Assembly: GCA_913047795.1 (NCBI GenBank)
Contig: CAJWTS010000009.1
Location: forward strand, 1 to 64,000
From: an uncultured Verrucomicrobiota bacterium
GTDB lineage: Bacteria; Verrucomicrobiota; Kiritimatiellia; CAJWTS01
Direction of reading: 5' to 3'
Length of the DNA: 64,000 bases
The notes under the pieces: model-generated
Databases searched by the model: none
Seen by the model: only the letters and a program-made list of their open reading frames with translations
Told to the model about the DNA's origin: nothing
Shown here: positions 28,727 through 38,315 of the stretch, piece after piece
Position numbering within the stretch: the stretch's first letter is position 1
Layout of the letters: each line of letters opens with the position of its first letter
Made by a program: the position numbers and the translations under genes

Positions 28727-29704
28727 TCAAAGGCGACCACTCACCTTGAGGGCATAGAATCGCTTCATCTCCGGTTCGCACAGAAAATCTATCGTTCGCG
28801 ACCGAATCGTCTCGCGAACGTTCAAAAGGTTCCAGAGATACGCCCTGGGAATATAGCGTAACCCATCTGTCTTGAGCTGACTGACCTCGCGACCAAACAG
28901 TCGCTGCAAGGGAAAACAAATACAGAACCAGGCGAGTTGCGCCAGGTCCCAGACGAAGTGTGCCAACGTGCGCCCTATACCACGGCACTTGATCAGGAAC
29001 CGAATGCGCGTCACGCAATAGCGATAGACCACGTCCGGGCGACGGCCCGCAGGACTCGCATCATGTTGCACGCCGAACCCAAACCCCACGAGGTTGCGAC
29101 GATCCCGATCCCGTACCGCCAGACAAAAATCAACGTCCCCGAGCCCAAAAATGTAGTACGGATCAAAACCACCGACCGCGTAAGAATCATCGCGACGAAC
29201 CATAAAGTTGAGAGAGGCCAGCGCGTCACATTCCACCGCCGCCTGCCCCCGATCGACACGAATCTGCCGCGTATAACCGCCCGGTGTCATCATCAACCCG
29301 ATGGCATGATCATCATCGCCGGCGTGAATGGGAATCTCACCGCCCAGGACCCCGACTCGCGAGTCGGAACGAAACTGCTCAACCATTCGACTGATGATTG
29401 CGGAATCCTGCAAGATCGTATCGCTGTCGAGGAGCAATAAAAACTCGCCGCGCGCGACATTCAAGGCCTCGTTGCGGCGGTAATACGGACCACATCGAAC
29501 ATCATCCGTCAGGACCACAACCTCCGGATACCGCGACGGGATCTCGGCAGGCGTACCGTCCGTACTGGCGTCGTCGGCCACAATGATCTCCACGTCCGCG
29601 TAGTCCTGGGCGTGGATCGATTCGATACACCGCATGAGATCCGCTTTTCGATTCCAGGACGGAATAATCGCGGAAACCAACCCCGGCACCTCGTCGCGCT
29701 TCAT
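28727..29704 (-). CDS. Glycosyltransferase family 2 with C-terminal extension
   Basis: A 325-residue GT2. The opening VSAIIPSWNRKADLMRCIES, nucleotide motif VADDASTDGT and DxD motif LLLDSDT are canonical. A later FDPYYIFGLGDVDFCL resembles the E/D-D acid motif of rhamnosyltransferase-like GT2s. The C-terminal ~90 residues contain an amphipathic or membrane-associated stretch (WDLAQLAWFCICFPLQRLF). The ATG at 29704 overlaps the preceding stop as ATGA, showing translational coupling to the GT4 enzyme upstream. Confidence 0.9.
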   Translation of the reverse strand: MKRDEVPGLVSAIIPSWNRKADLMRCIESIHAQDYADVEIIVADDASTDGTPAEIPSRYPEVVVLTDDVRCGPYYRRNEALNVARGEFLLLLDSDTILQDSAIISRMVEQFRSDSRVGVLGGEIPIHAGDDDHAIGLMMTPGGYTRQIRVDRGQAAVECDALASLNFMVRRDDSYAVGGFDPYYIFGLGDVDFCLAVRDRDRRNLVGFGFGVQHDASPAGRRPDVVYRYCVTRIRFLIKCRGIGRTLAHFVWDLAQLAWFCICFPLQRLFGREVSQLKTDGLRYIPRAYLWNLLNVRETIRSRTIDFLCEPEMKRFYALKVSGRL

Positions 29705-30867
29705 CGCGTGGCACCGTTCATCAACTCGAGAATGCCTTGCGCCTGACGGTCCCATGAAAATCGCCCCCGTTGCGAGTCGGCCAGAGCCCTGCGATCCGGC
29801 ACGGCCTCAAGGGCGGTGCGCATGGCATCCGCGAGGGCCGTGGCATCTTCGCGCGGAACAATCGCGCAGCCATCTACCGGTTCAAGGATCTCACGACAGC
29901 AACCGACATCCGTGGCGACAACGGGCAGCCCCGTCGCAAGGGCTTCAAGCATCGCGTTCGGCATGCCCTCCGATCGACTGGGTAAACACAGCACGTCCGC
30001 GGCCGCCATCAGAACAGCTACGGAATCTTGATCCTGGGCCCCTACGAAATGCACCCGATCTCCGATGCCGCGATCTCGGAGTGCCGCTTCAAGCGAAGGG
30101 CGCTCAACACCTTCGCCCACGAAAACGAGATGGGCCTCCGGACTGTCGATACGGACCTGCGCCCAACTCTGCAGTAAAATGTCCGGCCCTTTCACGGGAA
30201 CGAGATGGCCCACGAATAGCGCAAGAGGCTGGTCGCCCAGATCCGCCATGCCACCAAGCGACGCCGATGACCGGAGCGCCGCGCGGGCATCGGTGCGGTC
30301 CCGGTATCGAAATCGATCGCCGTCGACTCCGTTGTGTACAACATGAATTCGTTCTGGATCGATACCGTTTTCCGCCAGCTGATCGGCGAGGTTGCTCGAC
30401 ACGCAGATCACGCCCGCCGCGCGCTCGCACGCATCACGTATCAATCGGCGGCGAATCGGATTCTTCAGATGAAAGATGTCGCTCCCCTGGACCATCAACC
30501 AGACCGGCTTGTCGCCGGCGAGACGCGTTGCGACAACGCCATCCGGATAGAGCCAGGCCGCATACAGCACATCGACCGCATCGAGTTCGATGCCGGCCGC
30601 CCGTAGACTGAGAAGATAGGTTATCCAACTCCAGGTGCGGCCAAGCAGGGGAATATAGAATACCGGCGTGTACGACGTGCGAAAGGCCGCCGCCTGCGGC
30701 GAGTCCCAGGCCCGGATCGCCGGCCAGGACCACATCTTGCAGGACGGCACCAGGCAGATATTGTGCACAGCGTCCTGACGATGCAATCGCTCGAATAGCT
30801 GGAGATTGAACAGGCCGCGCTGGGGCTCATCCGGACGCGGAAACAAGTTGGAGATAGTAAGGATCAC
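29701..30867 (-). CDS. Glycosyltransferase family 4 (a)
   Basis: A 388-residue GT-B enzyme starting at a GTG (30867), two bases after the previous TAG; the frame extends to a TTG at 30885 that is less likely. It shows an open N-terminal loop (SNLFPRPDEPQRGLFN), the acceptor-side VWLMVQGSDIFHL and VHNGVDGDRFR. The donor motif E-x7-E appears as SEGMPNAMLEALATGLPVV. First of three consecutive GT4 genes, each with its own sequence, consistent with stepwise building of an oligosaccharide. Confidence 0.92.
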   Translation of the reverse strand: MILTISNLFPRPDEPQRGLFNLQLFERLHRQDAVHNICLVPSCKMWSWPAIRAWDSPQAAAFRTSYTPVFYIPLLGRTWSWITYLLSLRAAGIELDAVDVLYAAWLYPDGVVATRLAGDKPVWLMVQGSDIFHLKNPIRRRLIRDACERAAGVICVSSNLADQLAENGIDPERIHVVHNGVDGDRFRYRDRTDARAALRSSASLGGMADLGDQPLALFVGHLVPVKGPDILLQSWAQVRIDSPEAHLVFVGEGVERPSLEAALRDRGIGDRVHFVGAQDQDSVAVLMAAADVLCLPSRSEGMPNAMLEALATGLPVVATDVGCCREILEPVDGCAIVPREDATALADAMRTALEAVPDRRALADSQRGRFSWDRQAQGILELMNGATR

Positions 30868-30869
30868 GA

Positions 30870-31958
30870 CTATTCGGCCCCACAATAAACCGCTTCGTAT
30901 TGCTCAAGTGTCTGCGCCGCACCGAAACGACCGGCGACCCGCTCGCGCGCGGCCGCGATGCGCGCCGGATCCCGATCGGGCGATTCAATCGCTGCGGCAA
31001 AGATCTGCGGCCACTCTTCTTCGTGGTCCGGCAGAACGATTCCAAATCTATCCCCGTCTATCACACGCCGGTTGGCGCCGACGTCCGTCACGATCGTTGC
31101 CCGTCCCAGGCCCAGCGCCTCGAGTAGCGCAACGGACAGCCCTTCGCTCCGGGAGGTCAGAACAAACCAGTCCATCAGCATGACATAGGGCAACGGGTCG
31201 GCCTGCGCACCAACCAGGTGCACACGGTCTTCTATACCGAGCGATTCGGCCAACCTCTCAAGCTTTGCGCGCTCGGGTCCATCGCCGACCAGCACAACAT
31301 GCACATCCACATCCGCAACCGCGCGCAGCAAACGATCATACCCTTTCACCGGGCTCAACCGTCCCACCGACCCGATCAGGCGCGCTTCCCCGGGAATCGG
31401 CAGCGACCGGCGGACAGCTGCAACCTCCCCCGCCGCCGGTGGTTCGGGCAACGCAATCCCGTTTTCGATAAGCCGTACGCGCTCTGCCGCAATCAGTGGG
31501 TTCTTGCGTAAGGGATCAGCAGCCGATTCGGATACCGCAACCAGGGCATCCGTTCCGCGCGCAAGCCACGCACTGCGCAGCCGATCCTTGAGACCGAAAT
31601 TGTGAAGGTTGGCGCCATGCTGCGTATAAACATGCCGTACGCGCGTTGAGCCTGCCGCGATTGCCGCATACTGTTGTGCCGCCAGGTTGTGCGAATGCAC
31701 GACGTCGCACCCGAACGTTTCAAAGAGGTCACGAAGTTTCTGCACGGCTTCTCGATCCCACGGAAACCGACCACGCTTCGCGAACAAACAGTCCACATCG
31801 CGGTTCAATTCTACGGCAAGATCGCCGACCTCATCGATGCAACAGACCCGGGTCGAACCCGGATCGCGCTCATTGCGAAGATTCGACCATTGCACCACCA
31901 GCTTCTCAAGGCCCCCGTGAGCGAGAGAGATGACAAGATGAATGACTTTCTGCGACAT
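30870..31958 (-). CDS. Glycosyltransferase family 4 (b)
   Basis: A 362-residue GT-B transferase. The opening KVIHLVISLAHGGLEKLV has the 'GGLE' acceptor-loop motif common in GT4 enzymes. VHSHNLAAQQYAA and SVGRLSPVKGYDRLLRA follow. The EX7E donor motif is SEGLSVALLEALGLGRATIV. The ATG at 31958 is chosen over an upstream in-frame start because the extra 46 residues overlap the neighbouring gene and look non-coding. Confidence 0.92.
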   Translation of the reverse strand: MSQKVIHLVISLAHGGLEKLVVQWSNLRNERDPGSTRVCCIDEVGDLAVELNRDVDCLFAKRGRFPWDREAVQKLRDLFETFGCDVVHSHNLAAQQYAAIAAGSTRVRHVYTQHGANLHNFGLKDRLRSAWLARGTDALVAVSESAADPLRKNPLIAAERVRLIENGIALPEPPAAGEVAAVRRSLPIPGEARLIGSVGRLSPVKGYDRLLRAVADVDVHVVLVGDGPERAKLERLAESLGIEDRVHLVGAQADPLPYVMLMDWFVLTSRSEGLSVALLEALGLGRATIVTDVGANRRVIDGDRFGIVLPDHEEEWPQIFAAAIESPDRDPARIAAARERVAGRFGAAQTLEQYEAVYCGAE

Positions 31959-31974
31959 GACGCGTTCCACCGGG

Positions 31975-33111
31975 CTAGACCATCGACGCAAGACGTCGAT
32001 ACAACTCGTAATACTTCCCCGCCGACACTTCGACGCGGTACCGGTCTTCCCAACGCTGACGCGCCGCGGTGCCGAACCGGGCCCGACGTTCGCCATCCGA
32101 CGTCAACAAACCAAGTCGTTCGATAAAGCCGGCCGAGTCATCCCTTTCAACGACGTATCCCGTCACATCGTCCACGATTTGTTCGCGGGCAGCACCCGCA
32201 TCGGTTACCACCGCCGGGATGGAGACGCTCATGGACTCGGAAATCACGTACGTGCAGGTTTCCGCCAGCGAGGCGTGTACCAGCAGATCACACTCGGCCA
32301 GCACATCGCGTACGTCATTCCGCAATCCGAGAAAATGCACGCGATCACGAATCCCTTCACGTTCGGCAAGCGCCTCGAGTTCGCGGCGCTGCGGGCCCTC
32401 GCCGACCTGTACCAGGGCCGGCTTGATGTCGCCGTTGAGATGCGCCATCGCATGGATCACGAAGTCAATTCGCTTGCGTGGAATTTGCCATCCAACGTTC
32501 ACGACGAGGGGCGTCCCCTCGTCGACGCCTAATTCGTTACGCAACCAACCGGTGGCGCGGGCCGGTGCATGATCGCGAATGGCGTTATAAATCACGGACA
32601 CCTTGTCCGCCGGAATGCCACGGCGCATCATCGATTCGCGTCCACCCTCGTACACCGCCACCATGTGGTCGAAACAGATCGACACCGCGCGTATGGACGA
32701 CAGGCTACGCGTCACACGCGACGGGTCGGAGATCTGCTGATCCTGTTGCCAGACCCAACGGGTCTGGCCGGCACCGCGCAGGCGGCTCAAGGCACGGGCG
32801 ACCAGGCTCGGCCACTCGTTTCCGAAGTGCACGACGGCAACATCCGGATTCAGGCGATTCACGATTTTTGCAGCCGGCAAGGCGAAGGCCCACGGGTGTT
32901 CGCGCTCTTCACCCTCACTCCAGCCCGGGATCGTCTCCCATGACACGCCTGCCTCACGCAAGAGCCCGGCCAGCTCGTCGATGGGTTCGTCGGCAAAGAT
33001 GACGGTCAGCGAATCACCTCCGGCCTGGAAGGACTCGCCCAGTGTGACCAGCAGCCACTCGAACGCGCCAAGCTTGTTCGGAATCAAATTACAGAAAAAA
33101 GCGGTTCTCAT
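31975..33111 (-). CDS. Glycosyltransferase family 4 (c)
   Basis: A 378-residue GT4. The start MRTAFFCNLIPNKLGAFEWL keeps the 'NKxGAxE' substrate loop, and the 'WVWQQDQQI' region is near 130. The donor domain contains VGWQIPRKRIDFVIHAM and an EX7E variant AETCTYVISESMSVSIPAVV. Its stop lies 16 bp before the next start. Together with the other two GT4 genes it forms a block likely adding three successive residues. Confidence 0.9.
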   Translation of the reverse strand: MRTAFFCNLIPNKLGAFEWLLVTLGESFQAGGDSLTVIFADEPIDELAGLLREAGVSWETIPGWSEGEEREHPWAFALPAAKIVNRLNPDVAVVHFGNEWPSLVARALSRLRGAGQTRWVWQQDQQISDPSRVTRSLSSIRAVSICFDHMVAVYEGGRESMMRRGIPADKVSVIYNAIRDHAPARATGWLRNELGVDEGTPLVVNVGWQIPRKRIDFVIHAMAHLNGDIKPALVQVGEGPQRRELEALAEREGIRDRVHFLGLRNDVRDVLAECDLLVHASLAETCTYVISESMSVSIPAVVTDAGAAREQIVDDVTGYVVERDDSAGFIERLGLLTSDGERRARFGTAARQRWEDRYRVEVSAGKYYELYRRLASMV

Positions 33112-33123
33112 TCCCTGCAAGCC

Positions 33124-34983
33124 TCAGGCCTCACGGCCGGTCGTCTCAAAAATATCGCGGCGCGTGGCCCCATCCGGTTGCGGATCGCCGCCGGCAACGC
33201 GCGCCGTCTGCGCGTAGCGACGCAGCTGCCCGATCGACATCAGGAAGGTTACGAGATGAAAGTCGAACGGCATACGCTCCGGCAATTCCGCGCGCGCGGC
33301 AGCAAGTCGTTCATGATCAAAGATCTCGAGCCCCTCTAGCGCGGCCAACCCCTCGTCCACACATGCTGCGCCGTCCGTTCCACGTATCACGTCCACGGTC
33401 GATTCCACACCCCAGGCACTACGCGTATACGACTCCGACGACGGTCCGACCGCTTCGTCGACCGGCGCTACAACCGCCCTGGAACGCGAGCGCGCGCGTG
33501 CGGGAAGAAAGCGCTTGAGCACCGAGCGCAGGCACATCAGGGCCGCGCGTTCACCCGTATCGCCCTTGGGGATCCAGGCCGTACGGCCACCATAGCGCAG
33601 AAGGCCGAGCAAATACGCCGTACAGGGCTTGCGATGATCCGGTCGACTTTCACGCCACCAGGTCCAGAGCTCCGAATGAAAGATCGGTGCCGCGACGCCC
33701 AGGTGTTCCATCAAACTCAAATTCAACGGCATGTCGATCTGCCTCGAGATCAGGGCTTGCACACGCTTCTCGATTCCGAACTCGAAACCGTTGCAAGGGA
33801 TGTGGTCGGTCTCCGCATCGAAGCGATGCAGCTGTTCGCGCAGCAACGCTCTCCCGGTGTCGCTCAGAAGGGCGGTCAACGCCCGCAGGTATTCCGGAGT
33901 GAAGACCGATGCGCCATTCATATACGCCTTCGGCGGGATCAGGTCCGGATCGAAACTCTCAAAGGCATCGATCTCAAATACGAAGTAGGGGCTGCCCTTG
34001 AGCAGGGTATCGAAGAGAAAGGCGTGCGCCACACTCCGAATACCGTCCTGCGCCATGTGCGCGGCGTCGGCCAGAAAATGGGTCTTGAGCGGATCGAACA
34101 TGCCCCCGGTCAGCAGAAACCCGTCGGCAAGTATCTTCGACCATTTCTCCGAACCATATAACCGGGCGTCATGCGTGGCGCCGCAACTCAAGGCAATGCT
34201 TCGAGCGGCATCGAGTTCCCGGCACTCGCCCGGTGCCAGCGTGATTGCCCGTCGCCCCGACCCGCCACTCTGCAGCGCCCAGCGCGAATCGAATCCGCCG
34301 CTCAACAACATCGGAGTCGACGGGTCCGTCCAACGATCCGTCACCGCGCGCTGAACCGCCTGCCCCACCGCGGTGGCGTCGCCCCACAGGGAGCGCCCGC
34401 GGCTGCGAATCCCGTTGTCGGGTGGAGACCGGTAGGGATGAATCGCGGGTGCGATGCCGGGCGCTAGCCTGACGCGGCACCCGGCCTCCACCTGCAACAC
34501 GTTCTCCACCGAAGTCTGCGGGCGCCCAAGCACACAGCCCATCGCAAGGGCCTCAAGCAGCACATCCCAACAGAGGCTCCGGAGCCGCTCGTCAAGACCA
34601 AGGAGGCTCACTACCTTGTCGGAGGCTGCGGGACAATCGCTTAAGAGCGTATAGAAAACCGGTCGCGAACCATAGGGATCGGCCAATAACTCAACGCCAC
34701 TTCCATCGCCCGGAAAGAAGACACCGCGAAAACTTCCGTCGACAACGCGAAGCCATGCGTCCAAATCGTCATCTATTCCCGGCGGCGGGCTGAAGTTTCC
34801 TTCGATCCAAGCCACGCCGTCGGCAAGCGAATAGCACCCCGCCGCCCCAGGATCTGCGGTCTCGATTGTAGCCAATCGAAACCCGTTGCCCGCATACGCG
34901 ACACAGGGCGTGCTGGTCGAGAGTGACACCGGCCACGGATCACCCGATCCGACCGCATCAGAATGGAGAAGAAATCCCGCCAT
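33124..34983 (-). CDS. Asparagine-synthase-like protein lacking the glutaminase Cys
   Basis: A 619-residue AsnB-like enzyme. The N-terminal Ntn-type domain is recognisable (LADPYGSRPVFYTLLSD), but the protein begins M-A-G-F where active glutamine amidotransferases have M-C-G-I/F, so the catalytic cysteine is missing. The synthetase domain has the PP-loop LLSGGFDSRWA (about 230-240), showing ATP pyrophosphatase chemistry. It could form an amide using ammonia or an amine, for instance amidating a uronic acid, as proposed for similar genes in O-antigen clusters. An upstream GTG (34992) would add three residues and still give no cysteine. The C-terminal ~110 residues are poorly conserved. Confidence 0.85.
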   Translation of the reverse strand: MAGFLLHSDAVGSGDPWPVSLSTSTPCVAYAGNGFRLATIETADPGAAGCYSLADGVAWIEGNFSPPPGIDDDLDAWLRVVDGSFRGVFFPGDGSGVELLADPYGSRPVFYTLLSDCPAASDKVVSLLGLDERLRSLCWDVLLEALAMGCVLGRPQTSVENVLQVEAGCRVRLAPGIAPAIHPYRSPPDNGIRSRGRSLWGDATAVGQAVQRAVTDRWTDPSTPMLLSGGFDSRWALQSGGSGRRAITLAPGECRELDAARSIALSCGATHDARLYGSEKWSKILADGFLLTGGMFDPLKTHFLADAAHMAQDGIRSVAHAFLFDTLLKGSPYFVFEIDAFESFDPDLIPPKAYMNGASVFTPEYLRALTALLSDTGRALLREQLHRFDAETDHIPCNGFEFGIEKRVQALISRQIDMPLNLSLMEHLGVAAPIFHSELWTWWRESRPDHRKPCTAYLLGLLRYGGRTAWIPKGDTGERAALMCLRSVLKRFLPARARSRSRAVVAPVDEAVGPSSESYTRSAWGVESTVDVIRGTDGAACVDEGLAALEGLEIFDHERLAAARAELPERMPFDFHLVTFLMSIGQLRRYAQTARVAGGDPQPDGATRRDIFETTGREA

Positions 34984-35020
34984 CGAAAACACGCACGGCG
35001 TTATCGCCGCACAGTCTGTA

Positions 35021-36130
35021 CTAATTGGTTATGCTCGCCCCGCGCGACAGTCGCGGATACAGCAGATCCGCAACGATCTGGTTGCCGCGACTGGTCAGGT
35101 GGCACTGGTCAGCAAAAATCCGTTCACCGCGGTGTTCGCGCAGAAGCGGCAGCAGATCGGTCATCGCGATCCCCATTTCATCAGCAAGCCTGCGGGCCTG
35201 ACGCTGCGGATACGTAACATCGTCGCTGAGCGTCTCGAATTCGACCTGGGCGCTGACCGGGAACATCACAACGTGAAGATCGGCCCCGGCCTCCTTACAG
35301 AGATCGCGTATCTTGCCAAGATGCTCTCCGATGTAGTCCCAGCTCTCCTCGGACCAGGCAGCACCCCAATCGTAGCGGGCCTTCTCAACCATTTCGTTCC
35401 AGGCTTCGGGACGCTTGAGATACGTCTTCTCCTGGTAGTCCGTTGACCACTCGAACCGACGGTTGATCTCCGGATTGAGGCGCAACCGCATCAACCCCAC
35501 CTGTTTATGAAGTTTGCGTACCGTGTACAGGCGATAGAGCAGGCTCCGACGTAGCCACTGCGATAGCGGCACTTTTTGCGATTCCCCCAAGAAGCCCTGC
35601 GGCGGGCGTGAATCATTTACGTAGAGTCCCAGCACAACGCTGGAGGGCTGCGCCTTGAGCGCATGGTCGCGAAGCTTCAGGTAGTAGTCGGCGATCCCCA
35701 GATCGCTCATCCCGTAGTCCAGACATTGCCATTGCCGGGCGGGATCCGGCTCATTTGCCGCGCGCCTCTCTTCGAGCAAGGCCGTGAAGGTATTGGTCCA
35801 CGGTACGCCGCCGTTGAAGACGATTGAATCGCCGACAAAGGCGATTCGCGCACGGTCGTCCTTCGTAATTTCCGGACTGCGCATACCGTCGGAATTGATT
35901 TTGACGAGCACATCGCCGCCGCCATCGTACGACATATGCCAGCCGCGAACCTTCGGTTTGATTCGAAAACAGCCCGCGGAATCCTGATAGAAATAGTCAT
36001 GCACGCGCAACTCCTGCGGCGGCAATCCGCGCAACGCACCATGTTTGACGACAAAGCAGATCTCCACCAAAGCCAGTACGACTGCCATCGCGACGACGGA
36101 CAGCATCAGCTTCTTGAGAATTTTCTTCAC
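35021..36130 (-). CDS. Membrane-anchored SGNH/GDSL-type hydrolase
   Basis: A 369-residue protein with a signal-anchor (LMLSVVAMAVVLALVEICFV, about 8-27) and an extracytoplasmic SGNH domain. Block I is IAFVGDSIVFNGG with the catalytic Ser. Block III is VLGLYVNDSRP. Block V is FADQCHLTSRGN with the Asp-x-x-His pair. Such proteins esterify or de-esterify exported glycans, like AlgJ/AlgX/PatB-type O-acetylation partners. It starts at a GTG that overlaps the acyltransferase stop as GTGA. The pairing with an acyltransferase supports a role in acyl decoration. Confidence 0.88.
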   Translation of the reverse strand: MKKILKKLMLSVVAMAVVLALVEICFVVKHGALRGLPPQELRVHDYFYQDSAGCFRIKPKVRGWHMSYDGGGDVLVKINSDGMRSPEITKDDRARIAFVGDSIVFNGGVPWTNTFTALLEERRAANEPDPARQWQCLDYGMSDLGIADYYLKLRDHALKAQPSSVVLGLYVNDSRPPQGFLGESQKVPLSQWLRRSLLYRLYTVRKLHKQVGLMRLRLNPEINRRFEWSTDYQEKTYLKRPEAWNEMVEKARYDWGAAWSEESWDYIGEHLGKIRDLCKEAGADLHVVMFPVSAQVEFETLSDDVTYPQRQARRLADEMGIAMTDLLPLLREHRGERIFADQCHLTSRGNQIVADLLYPRLSRGASITN

Positions 36131-36804
36131 CTCAACTCACGCACAACACGCGCGGGATTGCCCGCGCAGATGCTATTCGGCGGAACGTCGCTCGTGACCA
36201 CTGCTCCGGTACCGATCACAGCGTTCTCGCCGATGCTGACGCCCTTCAGAACCGTTGCATCGGCGCCGAGCCAGACATTGGACCCGATGCGGACCGGGGC
36301 GATCTCGGCATCGTCGACCGCAGCGCCCTCCCGGCGGCGCTGCGGATCGAGCGGGTGACCATCGTTGTCATGAATACGGACCCCCGCCGCAAGCAGGCAA
36401 TGATCCCCGATCTCAATCTTCGATCCGCTCGACAGGGTACAGCCGTTTCCGATGAATACGTGGCTACCGATCACGATCTCCGGCTCGGGCGATCGATTGC
36501 TGATGAAGTAGAAACAACTACGCCCGGACAGATTGACATGGTCGCCCATGCTCAGCCGTCCGCGACCGCGCATAAACGGAATGCGCTCCGCGCGTAACCC
36601 GACGCCGACAGTGCGGCATACCGAGCGCAGAATCGGCTCCACGACGAGCAACTTGAATAGGAATGAACTGCTTTCGACGACAAAGACGCCGAGGCGATAG
36701 ATCCCGCGTATCAGCGGCCTTAGGAAGCCCGGAATTGGCAATCCGCTGTACAGGACTCGTTTCCCAATTCGCTTCCAGAGCGGCGATGGAGCAGCGGGTG
36801 TCAT
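36127..36804 (-). CDS. Left-handed beta-helix sugar acyltransferase
   Basis: About 225 residues ending in a WcaF/Maa-like hexapeptide-repeat domain. Helix rungs include IVIGSHVFIGNGC, IEIGDHCLLAAGVRIHDNDG (with the active-site His-Asp-x-Asp) and VRIGSNVWLGADATVLKGV. The closing NSICAGNPARVV is typical. The N-terminal ~70 residues are hydrophobic and may tether it to the membrane. The open frame continues upstream to a TTG at 36873 that would overlap the GT2-methyltransferase gene; the ATG at 36804 is less certain but more likely. Coupled to the SGNH gene. Confidence 0.85.
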   Translation of the reverse strand: MTPAAPSPLWKRIGKRVLYSGLPIPGFLRPLIRGIYRLGVFVVESSSFLFKLLVVEPILRSVCRTVGVGLRAERIPFMRGRGRLSMGDHVNLSGRSCFYFISNRSPEPEIVIGSHVFIGNGCTLSSGSKIEIGDHCLLAAGVRIHDNDGHPLDPQRRREGAAVDDAEIAPVRIGSNVWLGADATVLKGVSIGENAVIGTGAVVTSDVPPNSICAGNPARVVRELR

Positions 36805-36850
36805 ATATTCATCCAGGGTGGCCGAGACGGCGGGGTCGGAAACAACGGAA

Positions 36851-38257
36851 TCAGCCTGTGGTGCGGCGCGCAATGGCGACGAGTGTCACGCCCGACCAGG
36901 GCAGAATCGGATCCAGCACTTTGACCAACGGAATAATCATGTTGAAGAACTTCGCCTGCATGCGATCCAGTGCTTTACGCTTGATCACATGACCAAAGAA
37001 CCACCACCCCAGTGCGCCGACCTTGTTCATGCTGAAACATTCCTGCAGGGCAAAGCCGGACTGCTGCAAGAGATTCTCAATAGCGACGTTGTCGTAGCGG
37101 CGTAAATTCCCGATCGATTCATCCATCGATCCACGCAGCCACTCGCCGGCGGGAACAACAAGAATCAGGGTGCCCTCGGGGCGCAGACAGTCGCGAATAT
37201 TCCCCAGGGCCTTGCCGTCATCTTCGACAAACTCGAGTACGTTCGAGCATAAGATCGTATCCACTCCCTTAAGATCGTCCGGCACCGCCGAACTGACATC
37301 CCATTCGACAACACGCATACGACGACGTTCATGGAACGTGTTGCGCAGCACGCGCAGGTACTCGGGGTCGGATTCCGCGAGAATGAGTTCATCCTGGTCC
37401 AGCATGAACTGCACGTGCGTTCCGAGGCCGGCACCGACTTCCAGCACCGTGCCCGATAGATAGGGATGAACGCGGGCCATCGTCCATTCCGTCGCACGCC
37501 GGGCGAGCTGCAGGCTGCGCAGGGTCGCTTCACCGAAACGACCCTCATACATGTCGTCGATCAACCAGTACTTCAAAATAACGCCGAGCGCCTGTACGGC
37601 GTCCTTCATTCCTATTTTCTTGCCTTCGAGGTAAGTCCGGCCGCTGTATCGAATCGGAGTCTCGAACACACGGCAGCGTCGTTTCGCGATCTTGGCCGTG
37701 ATCTCCGGTTCGATCCCGAAACGGTTAGATCGGATCGGAATCGTCTTCAGAATACTCATGCGGAAGGCCTTGTAGCAGGTCTCCATGTCCGTCAGGTCGA
37801 GATCGGTAAAAAAGTTCGACAGCATCGTCAGGAGGCGATTGGCCAGCGAGTGCCAGAACATGAGGACACGGCGATACTCACCTGCCGCGTACCGCGATCC
37901 GTAGACCACGTCGGCTTCGTTCTCGAGAATGGGCTTCAACACACGCGGATAGTCACCGGGGTCATATTCCAGATCCGCGTCTTGAATGATTCCAATGTCG
38001 CCCTCGGCTTCCTGGATCGAGGTACGAATGGCTGCGCCCTTGCCCTGGTTCTGCTTGTGCTGAATCGCGCGAATGCGGGGGTCGCGCGCGGCCAATCCCT
38101 GTAGAATCTCCCACGAGTTATCCTTCGAGCCGTCGTCAACGGCGACGATCTCGATTTCCGTGATCTCATCCGGCAAGGGCGCCCTGAGGACGCGGTCCAT
38201 GATGTCCTCAAGCGTGGCCTGCTCGTTATAGACAGCCATCAGAATCGAAAGTTTCAT
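36851..38257 (-). CDS. DPM1-like GT2 fused to a SAM methyltransferase
   Basis: A 468-residue fusion. Residues 1-235 are a GT2 of the dolichol-phosphate mannose synthase type: [49 protein letters not shown] and the [10 protein letters not shown] loop. After a linker, residues about 255-400 form a class I methyltransferase with [11 protein letters not shown] and [12 protein letters not shown] hydrophobic C-terminal segment (about 425-460) may associate with the membrane. The first half should make polyprenyl-phosphate-sugar donors for the GT-C enzymes. The second half may methylate the sugar or a lipid-linked product. Confidence 0.92.
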   Translation of the reverse strand: MKLSILMAVYNEQATLEDIMDRVLRAPLPDEITEIEIVAVDDGSKDNSWEILQGLAARDPRIRAIQHKQNQGKGAAIRTSIQEAEGDIGIIQDADLEYDPGDYPRVLKPILENEADVVYGSRYAAGEYRRVLMFWHSLANRLLTMLSNFFTDLDLTDMETCYKAFRMSILKTIPIRSNRFGIEPEITAKIAKRRCRVFETPIRYSGRTYLEGKKIGMKDAVQALGVILKYWLIDDMYEGRFGEATLRSLQLARRATEWTMARVHPYLSGTVLEVGAGLGTHVQFMLDQDELILAESDPEYLRVLRNTFHERRRMRVVEWDVSSAVPDDLKGVDTILCSNVLEFVEDDGKALGNIRDCLRPEGTLILVVPAGEWLRGSMDESIGNLRRYDNVAIENLLQQSGFALQECFSMNKVGALGWWFFGHVIKRKALDRMQAKFFNMIIPLVKVLDPILPWSGVTLVAIARRTTG

Positions 38258-38315
38258 GACAACATCTTGCAGCGATTAGAGGCTGTTGACCAGCCAAGGA
38301 TTAGACAGGGCCTGT

